NCBI GenBank assembly: GCA_933228895.1
Contig: OW121853.1
Span: 123,214,133 to 123,278,132, forward strand
Length of the DNA stretch: 64,000 nt
Reading direction: 5' to 3'
Source: Platycnemis pennipes
Lineage: Eukaryota > Arthropoda > Insecta > Odonata > Platycnemididae
Shown here piece by piece: positions 56,109 through 64,000 of the stretch (its first letter is position 1; every line of letters begins with the position of its first letter). Below the pieces are notes generated by a model, which worked only from the letters and a program-made list of their open reading frames with translations, did not search any database and was not told the DNA's origin. The translations under genes were made by a program, and so were the position numbers.

Positions 56109-56509
56109 CAGTGAAGCGAAGTGAACTGAAAATGCTTGTTTATTCAGATAATGCGCTTAATAATCTAAACAATGTAATTAGCTAGTAATGCAAAAAGCTA
56201 AATTTCCTTGCGTGCGGCGATAAATGACCACAATGTGAAAGTACACACTACTATCAAACCCCTTAACTACTATAGTCAGTAGCTTACATACGGTCACTTA
56301 TTGATGGTTATTTGTAAAACCTACGGTCAAGCAAGATAATGTTCTCGTGGCCTTGGACATAGAGAAGGGGATATGACCGACAAGATTTCGATCATTTTTT
56401 TATCCAAAAGTCTTCAAGTGGGCGTAATTACGGCGAAAGTATGAACCCCATGATAATGGTAGACGAACATCCCAAAGCCGTATTTGGGAATATACCCTTT
56501 CATCTTTAA
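56109..56509. other. No gene recognised upstream of the tRNA-like locus
   Basis: AT-rich, no recognised repeat or ORF of note. Confidence 0.4.
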
Positions 56510-56582
56510 GACCGGATCACTCAGTTGGTAGAGCATTAGGCTTTTAACCTGATTGTCCAGGGTTCCGGTCCCTGTTCGGGCG
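56510..56582 (+). tRNA. tRNA-Lys(UUU)-like gene, possibly a pseudogene
   Basis: 73 nt fold as a cloverleaf: A box GGATCACTCAGTTGGTAGAG, anticodon arm TAGG-CTTTTAA-CCTG with anticodon TTT at 56543-56545, T arm CAGGG-TTCCGGT-CCCTG. The acceptor pairs at 6 of 7 positions (A2/G71 mismatched), and D-stem position 10-25 is A/C. The T loop reads TTCCGGT. These departures from a typical tRNA-Lys suggest a decayed or diverged copy, although the T-run after it is intact. Confidence 0.65.
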
Positions 56583-56588
56583 TTTTTT
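56583..56588 (+). terminator. Pol III T-run after the tRNA-like gene
   Basis: TTTTTT begins one base after the discriminator position. Confidence 0.65.
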
Positions 56589-56591
56589 CAT

Positions 56592-57048
56592 CATTGTCAG
56601 ATCGCAGGTTGAAATTTAGACATAATCTCCTACATAAATTCCAAGATAATATTTTCAGTGATGACGTTAAAAATATTTTGCGAACCCCAACTTACTATGG
56701 TAGACTGGACCATAATTAAAAATTAGAGAAATTGATTGCCGGACCGACAGATTCAAAATGTCCTTTTTTCCTCGTACAATTAGGGATATGAATAGCGGTA
56801 AATATGTCCAATACGAGTGAATCAATCCATAGCATAGGTAGTTGCATGTTGGTGTAAGGACTTGAAGGTAACCCAACTAACAGTACATTTTTGCATGCTT
56901 AGTTTGCCATTTTTATCTTTTAAATAGTGCAGCTTAGACTAATATATTAATACTAATCCGTTTAATATGTAGTGCATGTTTGGTGAGAATTCACCCCTTG
57001 CCACACACCTTTGTGGTGGCTTGAAGGGTATTCTGTAGATGTAGATGT
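56592..57048 (+). mobile_element. LINE-A 3' fragment beside the tRNA-like gene
   Basis: Starts at CATTGTCAGATCGCAGG, 3 bp after the T-run, and runs through NILRTPTYYGRLDHN-like and FFPRTIRD-like coding to the 3' UTR and TAGATGTAGATG tail. Confidence 0.87.
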
Positions 57049-57265
57049 TAATGGTAACGGCTTTAGGGTGTTCCTCCGCGTCAGGGTGTCTCATAGTGAG
57101 GAAAGTTTCTCCAGTCATTCTGCTGGCGTTTGCAGGTGAGAAGTGACCTTAAGACCTGAGTCGGAGAAACGCCCGAAATCCGTTACCATTGTATATAAAC
57201 GCCGCGCGAAACCTCTGGTCCAATTCTTTCATCTTTGTAACAGCCGTAGATACGTTCTTCTCATA
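57049..57265. mobile_element. Fold-back plus tail, 57.1 kb
   Basis: Arms TGGTAACGGCTTTAGGGTGT and GAAACGCCCGAAATCCGTTA (complementary with gaps; 57050-57085 and 57160-57191), then a tail containing ACAGCCGTAGATACGTTCTT as in the 44440 element. TSD not identified. Confidence 0.55.
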
Positions 57266-57309
57266 CAACCCATGAAACTTCAAAATGATGCAGAAAAGAG
57301 AGACATTTA

Positions 57310-57396
57310 GATCCACACAATACATCCTGCAAGCCACCGCGAGTGTGTGGCAGTGGATGAACTAACATCAAGCAATCCACATTCTGGTAAGAAACA
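57310..57396 (-). mobile_element. LINE-A 3' terminal fragment, minus strand
   Basis: CCTGCAAGCCACCGCGAGTG in reverse complement, about 85 bp of 3' UTR. Confidence 0.75.
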
Positions 57397-57845
57397 TCTA
57401 CATCTACACGATACCCTGCAAGCCACCACGAGGGTGAGTGGCAGGGGGTGAATATCACCAAGCATGCACCACTACCATGCAAACAAGCAACTATAGGGTC
57501 TCATGAAACTAGATTGTTAGTATCTATAGTATTTAAGGAGTTAATACATGCATCATGCACTACAGACTACTCTAAAATATTTCCCCTACCTATCCCTTTG
57601 CTATGCTGCCTATTCTGTTCTCTTATAGTACGGGGGAAAAATGCCATTTTGAATCTATCGGTACGACAATCTATCTCTCTGATTTTATTTGTCTGGTCGA
57701 ATCTAGCATAATACGCTGGTTTTTTTAAATATGTGCCTAACATCTTCAGTAAAGCTATCCGATTAAAATTTCTCTAATAGATTTAATCTCTACCTTAACC
57801 TACGCTCTGATAATAATTCCCACCCTAATTCTTGTATTAAACTGC
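57397..57845 (-). mobile_element. LINE-A subfamily-2 fragment, minus strand
   Basis: TAGATGTAGATGTTTC tail at 57397 on the complement, 3' UTR, then coding like AYYARFDQ, LNLLEKF and ELGWELLSERR in reverse. Confidence 0.85.
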
Positions 57846-58069
57846 ATAAAACTGCAAAACTGCATAGCCGGTTCTATTGTGGAAAAAAGTAGCTTCACGC
57901 ATACTTCAACTACTGAAGAAAAGCGATATAAGATGCACACGATTTAAAGAATAATCTCAAGTAAGTCATTCAATTAATGGAGACTGTTCTATGAAGGTCT
58001 CACGATTTTGGGGATGGGACACTCCACTTTTGGCAACTGATCTACATCCTGAGAATGGTCAACCAGATT

Positions 58070-58503
58070 TTATCAGATCGTAGGTTAAAGTAGTGATTAA
58101 ATCTATTGCAGAAATATAAAACGTATAGCTTTACTGAAGATGTTATATATTTATTAAAAACCATTGCATTTTATTCTACATTCAACCAGATATGATTGTC
58201 GTACTGATAGATTCAACATATCATTTTTCCCTCGTACTATTAGAGAACACTATAAGCAACATAGAAAAGCGATAGGTAGGCTGAAATACTGTTAGAGTAG
58301 TCTCTAGGGCATGATGCATGAATTAACAACCTATCCCTTTATTACTATGTAGATACTAACCCTCTAGCTGCATGTGAACCCTATTATCTAGCATGTTTCC
58401 ATATAGTAGCCTAGTTGCATGTCAAAGGTGATTGTTTGGGGATCTTCACCCCCTGCCAAACACCCTCGCGGTGGCTGGCGGAGTTATGCGTATATGTAGA
58501 TGA
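58070..58503 (+). mobile_element. LINE-A subfamily-2 fragment, plus strand
   Basis: Degenerate C-terminal coding (LSDRRLK-like, FTEDV-like, DRFNISFFPRTIREHY-like), 3' UTR with GGTGGCTGGCGGAGTTATGC and a TAGATGAA end. Confidence 0.8.
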
Positions 58504-58787
58504 ACCTTTCGAGGAAACGTAAAAAGAAAACCGACTCGCGGCCGGCTCCTAGAAGCCATGCATAGCAATGAGTAGGACGAGAGAAGATGATGCCCTAATT
58601 TTTTTAACACACTTGCGTCAATCAGTTTACCGGAGAAAACATTGCAACATGATGAGGCTCGAATATTGGACCTTCTTTTTAGAAACTGCATTGTACAAGT
58701 TAGTTTATAGTTTCCGTGATATTAACGAATCAAAATAAACAATCGAGTGTTGAGGATAAGACTATTTCAACTAAATTAATGGAAGTG

Positions 58788-58822
58788 TCGGTCGTGGTGG
58801 CCTAGTGGGTAGAGTGCTGAGC
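58788..58822 (+). repeat. tRNA-like SINE head cut by LINE-A
   Basis: GGTCGTGGTGGCCTAGTGGG and TAGAGTGCTGAGC resemble an A-box region; the rest is missing where LINE-A begins. Confidence 0.5.
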
Positions 58823-59225
58823 TACATACATCTACATCTACACGATACCCTGCAAGCCACCGCGAGGGTGTGTGGCAGGGGGTGAAGATCACCAAGCATA
58901 CACTACCGTCATGCAAACAAACAACTATAGTGTCTCATGCAACTAGATTGTTAGTATCTATAGTATTTGAGGGGTTAATACATGCATCATGCACTACGGA
59001 ATACTCTAAAGTATTTCCCATACCTATCCCTTTGCTATGCTGCCTATTCTGTTCTCTTATAGTACGGGGGAAAATGCCATTTTGAATCTATCGGTACGAC
59101 AATCTATCTCTCTAATCTTATTTATATGGTCGAATCTAGCATAATACGCTGGTGTTTTAATATGTGCCTAACATCTTCCGTAAAGCTATCCGATAGAAAT
59201 TTCTCTAATAGATTTAATCTATACT
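58823..59225 (-). mobile_element. LINE-A subfamily-2 fragment, minus strand
   Basis: Tail TAGATGTAGATGTATGTA on the complement, complete 3' UTR, coding up to LNLLEKF-like residues near 59200. Confidence 0.85.
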
Positions 59226-59280
59226 AAATCACCCCCTGCCACACACCCTTGTGGTGGCTTCCAGGGTATTATGTAGATGT
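59226..59280 (+). mobile_element. LINE-A 3' terminal fragment, tail-to-tail with next
   Basis: CCCCCTGCCACACACCCTTG, GGTGGCTTCCAGGGTATTAT and a TAGATGTA tail meeting the next element's tail. Confidence 0.82.
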
Positions 59281-60195
59281 ATATCTACACGATACTCTCT
59301 AATCCACCGTGAGGGTGTGTGGCAGGGGATGAAGATCACCAAGCATGCACTACCGTTATGCAAACAAGCAACTATAGGGTCTCATGGAATAAGATTGTTA
59401 GTATCTATAGTATTAAGGGATTAATACATGCATCATTAACTACAACTACTCTACAATATTTCCCCTACCTATCCCTTTGCTATGCTGCCTATTCTGTTCT
59501 CTTTTAGTACGGGGTAAAATGCCAATTTAAATCTATCAGTACGACAATCTATCTCCATCATCTTGTTTATCTGGTCGAATCTAGGATAATACGCTGGAGT
59601 TCTTAATATTGCCTAACATCTTCAGTAAAGCTATCCGATTAAAATGTCTCTAATAGAATTAATCTGTACTTAAACCTACAGTCTGATAATGATTCCCACC
59701 CTAATTCTTTTCTTAATTCTGAAAAACTACTCAACCTATCGTAACACCTTTTAACGAACCTAGCTGCTCTACGCTGCAAACTGTCTAGTTCTCCGATCAA
59801 ACCTAATTCATTCGGATCCCATACACTGGCTGCATACTATAGGTGGGGCCTAACTATTGAAAAGCAACATAGCCCTTTCGTCTTCTCATCACATTTCCCA
59901 AGTACTCTTTTTATAAATCGTAGCTTTCTCTTCGTTCGGCCGCATTTTTCCCTTATGTGTCTTCCCCACGATAAATCTTAAGTGATTGTTACACCTAAAT
60001 ATCTTATGGTTTCAACGCTTTCGACCTTCGCGTAATTAATTTTATAGGATCGCTCTATCGAATTATTCCTTCTCAAAAATTGATAGCTGCACACTTTTTA
60101 AGGTTAAGTTCTAACTGCCATTTGTCGCACCACTCTTGAATTGCATCTAAATCCTTGCTAGCGATTTCCTGCCTTCTTCTTTTGATATACCCCTA
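59281..60195 (-). mobile_element. LINE-A subfamily-2 copy, minus strand
   Basis: About 915 bp: 3' UTR, then on the complement the post-RT region including YAASVWDPNELGLI-like, RKLRFIKRVLGKCDEKTK-like and CGRTKR-like residues, up to the RT end near 60190. Broken in several places, e.g. the HLEYAAS block has a stop. Confidence 0.83.
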
Positions 60196-60259
60196 TACAC
60201 TACCGCAGTACTACTACACTACTATACCTGAGTGTACCGGGTTAAAATCCCGGACAGAA

Positions 60260-60385
60260 GCCGAGAGGAAGTGGAGAAGGTTGTAAAATAGAAGAAATGC
60301 GTAAATATGAAGAGATTAGCCGATAGAAGAATTCAGTGGAGAGCTGCGTCAAACCAATCCCAAGATTGCTAGCCAATGATGATGA
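60260..60385 (+). mobile_element. LINE-B 3' end fragment
   Basis: MKRLADRRIQWRAASNQSQD-like reading and AATGATGATGACC tail. Confidence 0.78.
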
Positions 60386-60426
60386 CCATAGTGCACGTAG
60401 GTAGATGATTTTGATGCAGCGCATGA

Positions 60427-60480
60427 TTGGTTTTCATTCACCCCCTGCCACACACCTTAAGAGGTGGAGGGCAGGGAAAA
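60427..60480 (+). mobile_element. LINE-A 3' terminal fragment
   Basis: TTCATTCACCCCCTGCCACA and CCTTAAGAGGTGGAGGGCAG; about 50 bp and diverged. Confidence 0.6.
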
Positions 60481-63400
60481 TCTGTAGCCGAAGAAGAATA
60501 ATCTTCAGGTAGAGAGAGAGAGATCCGTTCTACGAGACGGATTCGTGGAGGAAGACGCCGCACGAATGAGAAGAAAGGACCAGAGGGAGAAGTAAATGAG
60601 AGTGGCATTGTTGGAATGGAAGGGGAGGGGGGGAGGGGGTGCAAATGACGAGGAAAATCTTAAAGGCAACGGTATACGCCGTTGTGAACCTGGAAGGGAG
60701 AGTTTCACAAAGAAAGGTGGCGGTGCAAGGGGGAGTGGAGGTTGGGCTGCAATGGCTGTTCTATTGAGGGATAAGCGACGCCTGAGGATGGCCGAGCACA
60801 ATGTCCGTTAGAAGACGTGGGGGAGAGGGAAGTTCAACGCGGGTCATGAGGGAAGAGGGTCGATCGGTATATTAATTTGTGGTATTCGTCTGTACCTACG
60901 TATGTTTGTACATATATGGTCGGATCGAAGCGGGAGTTGTGTCGTTCAAAAGAAGAAAGATGGGCGCATTCGTTAAGCGTATTCTTATTCTCGTCGACCG
61001 ATTGGAAAGCGTGAAAATTTATGCAAAAAAATATTCTTTTCCTATCTTTCAGCGTGGGGAACGAGCTGCTAAGAAAATTTGTTTACGTTGCTTAGTAAAT
61101 GTGTTTACGTTTTTAGTAAAGATACAAAAGGTGCATTTACGAATTTGAATAAAGTGGAATTAGTTTAATCAATCATGTACAGGCACTTCCAATATAAATT
61201 TACCACTTCAGAGCCGAAAGTCCCGAGTTGACGGTGATTTGACAACGCTGCGTCACGGCATCCCTCTGTACATATTAAATGATGGCTTCGCTGTGCGGCT
61301 GTGCCGATAGAGAAAGAAAACAATTTTTGCCTACCGGTGGCACCGATCTTGTGTATGAAATGTGAATGTCGAAGCTAGGCGTTTGAAATACTTTTCTGAC
61401 ACTTGAGACAAGGTTATAAAACGTTTATCATCAATAAAAAATGCATTTTTCTTATGTTTAATACGCACTGGTTATTTTAATTTCATTTGTTTTTTTACTG
61501 AACATTATTTAGATACTAATTTATTTTCCGTAATGTATTCATGCTTGTTGCTAAATCAGCACATAATTTGAAAAACACACCCACCATTATTAAATAAACA
61601 GTAGCTATTTTACACCCAAACCATTCCGTTTTTCATCAATTCCAAATAAGAAATTCACTTATATCCCCACCTAAAATAATTCCAAAAGCTCAAAGTACTA
61701 ATTCTGTTTTTAAACTACCCAAACCATTCAATCAAATACACTACAACCTCCCAGACCACTCCGGGGGTATAGCTATGCGGTACACTTATTTAGATATTCA
61801 ATTCGCGCAGCGCATGTTAAACCTCTAGTAGGGGTATATTCTTGGGCAAGGGGACAGTAAGGAGTGGAGAGAGTGGTTGACAAAGGACTACTCATTCAGC
61901 AGAATATCATCCTTCAACTGAACGATGTCTATTTGTTAAAAAAAATGCCCGGTCTTGCATCTTTATTCTCCGGGTGGAAAGCAGTACGTCTTTGCCGCTA
62001 TAAACAGACGCTGACACCTCTCATTCATACCCATTCAGACATATATTTGTACTCATACAAAAAAGTTGATCAAATTACGTTCTTGACGACGATGTATTAT
62101 AACTTTTAGATATCTAAGGATTACACCGCAATTAAGATAGCATTTGTTTGACCACACAGAGCCGAGAAAAACGCTTCTGATTACAGTATCATTTCCTGAA
62201 CAGATAAATTTCTGAAATTTATAGAAATCGCATGAAAAACATTCTTGTATACATTGCACCAAAATTTGGAATAGATCGGTTGACGAGTTTTTGAGAAATA
62301 CATTTTTATAGTCGGCGAAATTGTTGAACACGTAAAAAAAACCGTCATTTTTTCCATTCAAACTTCAATAAAAAATACAATAATATAATTCAAAAATGTA
62401 TTTGTATAATGATTAACGTAGAATTTAACGAGAAAAATATGATTTAATTAAATTTTCCATAGGTCATATAGTTACTTCACAAACACCCTTCAAACTCGAG
62501 TACACGTAATATTTTGGCGGACAGCAAGCCGTTCGACTTGGCATTGAGTCGGCCTCCGCAGCCGTACAGGTGGGAATTTCGATCGTCCTCGAAATCACGC
62601 GGCCCCATACTCCATTGTTATCTGGCGCGGCGTATTTCCTCCATGGCATATTCATTGGGTTTCTCCCAAATCCACAGATAGCGTCATCGGTCGCTGATAA
62701 TAACATTCAAGTCACTCCGCACATTATACAGTGTCGGGTCCTTCCACTTAAGGCGGCTCCACCGAATTATGAATTAAATTTCATTTTTGTGAAAATTTCA
62801 GGACACATCATATTTTAGCCCTTCTATCGATTGGCAATAAAATAATTTGGCCTTTCTATCATATATTTGAAAAAAAGACGTAGAAAATCAGATATTTTAT
62901 ACGTGGCTATACGGCAGAGCATGGCTCTTGCAGTAAAATTTGCAGATTAATAATGTAAAGAGAAATGTCGTTTTGACAGAAAACTAACATAAGATGCGCA
63001 ATTTTATGTAGAATTTAGCATTATAATTATGCTCTCGCCTTACTACACTTGTTTAATTTATATAAATAAATGTTTGGTCGAAAAAAAGGAGAAAAGCCTT
63101 AGTTACATGAAAGTGGCGCTACAGTATGCTGTTATCGTTGGCAACGGTACTTGTGACGGAACGTGCTTACAAGCTTATTTACCGATTCAATTTAGGAATA
63201 TACCTTACCAGCGTCCTTCTCATATTTTCGATGTAATTTAAATATTTCATTGGTTATTGATATGGTGTCATTAACACCAATGCTTCCAAATGATAGCAGC
63301 GTCATTGTTGCCAAACAGTTTTCAAAAATACGAATATTAATAAAATTAAAAACAAAAGGGTTGTACTTGCAAGGGAATAGTTTAAAACTAAGAAAGAAAA

Positions 63401-63834
63401 TATTTAACCTATTTTAGAATATGCATTAGTGAGATTGAGCATGTATTCTCATATTGTAAATTAAACGTGGCAACAACACGTCAGTCATGTTCCTAAGTCA
63501 AAATGAGTTAAAAGAGCTCGTAAAATATAGAATCCAACTACAACGCGCTATATAATAGTATACTCATACAATTATTGTGTATGCGTTATCACCCTATAGA
63601 TGATTTTCCATATAGGTGTTTTTCTGGATCGGTATTTATTAATTAAATAACATAGCTCTTTTACGGGATATTGAATCGCGGAGTCACGATGGAACCTCCT
63701 TAAATCTTCAGCCCGAGTTATATTTGCTATCGCAGCCACATTGAATCCATTCGGTTTTATCATCCCACTTTCCTTGACTCTTAACTTTAACTAATCCATC
63801 AGTCCAGCGGTTAACGAAACGAAGGTTAAACCCC
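60481..63834. other. No gene recognised; least repetitive stretch
   Basis: 60500-60840 is purine-rich on the plus strand with AGAGAGAGAGAG and GGGGAGGGGGGGAGGGGGTG runs, so the ORFs there are compositional. From 60850 to 63830 the sequence is AT-rich with short ORFs only. A minus-strand ORF at 62464-62706 has four Cys and could be an exon, but I recognise no family. No known repeat family of this window recurs here. Confidence 0.4.
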
Positions 63835-64000
63835 GGGATGTTGTGTTTGAAACCGTCGGGATAATATCGAATAGGTAACCAAGGAGTCACGTTGTACAAA
63901 CATGATTTGCAAACGAATGATTTGCAAATTTGGTGTGTCTGGATCGCTCGTTGCATTATCATTAATTGTTTTCACTTGAGTTTTTCTCATCCGTCTCGGC
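63835..64000. repeat. Fold-back repeat FB-1, copy 4 (runs off the window)
   Basis: GGGATGTTGTGTTTGAAACC, ATAGGTAACCAAGGAGTCAC and CACTTGAGTTTTTCTCATCC match the other FB-1 copies. A 13-bp CAAACGAATGATT insertion-like repetition lies near 63910. Only the left arm is inside the window. Confidence 0.75.

Noticed and set aside
57310..60480. CRISPR-like or satellite array
   Set aside because: The recurring blocks are LINE-A 3' ends in mixed orientation with variable length, not regularly spaced repeats.
60438..60811. ORFs in the purine-rich segment
   Set aside because: Low-complexity GGA/GAG runs produce them; no conserved motif.
62464..62706. Cys-containing minus-strand ORF as a host exon
   Set aside because: No family recognised and no convincing splice context found; kept only as a remark.

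Overview
The window looks like nuclear DNA of an arthropod, most likely an insect with a large, transposon-rich genome. The evidence is spliced genes with GT/AG introns and AATAAA signals, a tRNA-like locus, tRNA-derived SINEs, and dense non-LTR, Penelope-like and DNA-transposon remnants. No bacterial-style operon, CRISPR array or plasmid feature was seen. Species cannot be fixed from the sequence alone; an odonate is a guess from memory of similar repeat families.

Two host genes are convincing. Both encode serine hydrolase-like (SERHL/kraken-type) alpha/beta hydrolases on the + strand, in tandem. The first is compact: exon 1 at 11587-11647, a 148-bp intron, and terminal exon 11796-12646, giving 303 residues. 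The second has a 444-bp exon at 18203-18646, then a 20.1-kb intron packed with transposons, then its last exon at 38746-39167. Its short first exon was not found. Exon 1 of the first gene is in the right phase to serve both genes, so a shared first exon is a testable possibility.

Most of the rest is layered mobile DNA. 'LINE-A' is a jockey/CR1-like non-LTR family whose 3' end carries a conserved GCTTGCAGGGTA block and a TAGATG tail; it has about 25 pieces. 'LINE-B' is another endonuclease/RT family ending in a GAT-rich tail. LINE-A has inserted into LINE-B at least twice with clear target-site duplications (TSDs). 'MITE-M' is a ~540-bp repeat with promoter-like motifs; copies lie about 150 bp upstream of both visible exons of the second hydrolase gene. 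There are hAT-type MITEs with 8-bp TSDs, a 3.7-kb hAT-like element inside a LINE-B copy, and a 3.5-kb DNA transposon with ~538-bp terminal inverted repeats (TIRs) at 47191-50702.

The most unusual signal is a set of fold-back elements (18.9, 38.1, 40.6, 44.4, 53.2 and probably 57.1 kb, plus a collapsed copy at 30.7 kb). They share one plan: inverted arms, a short one-sided tail of about 25-45 bp, and, where resolved, 10-17-bp TSDs. Several arms carry CTGANGA...GAAAC cores like the small hammerhead ribozymes reported from Penelope-like elements (PLEs). They look like short derivatives of PLE ends.

From about 55 to 60.5 kb the DNA is almost wholly LINE-A pieces in alternating orientation around a tRNA-Lys-like sequence. 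From 60.5 kb to the end little is recognisable until a fold-back repeat runs off the edge.
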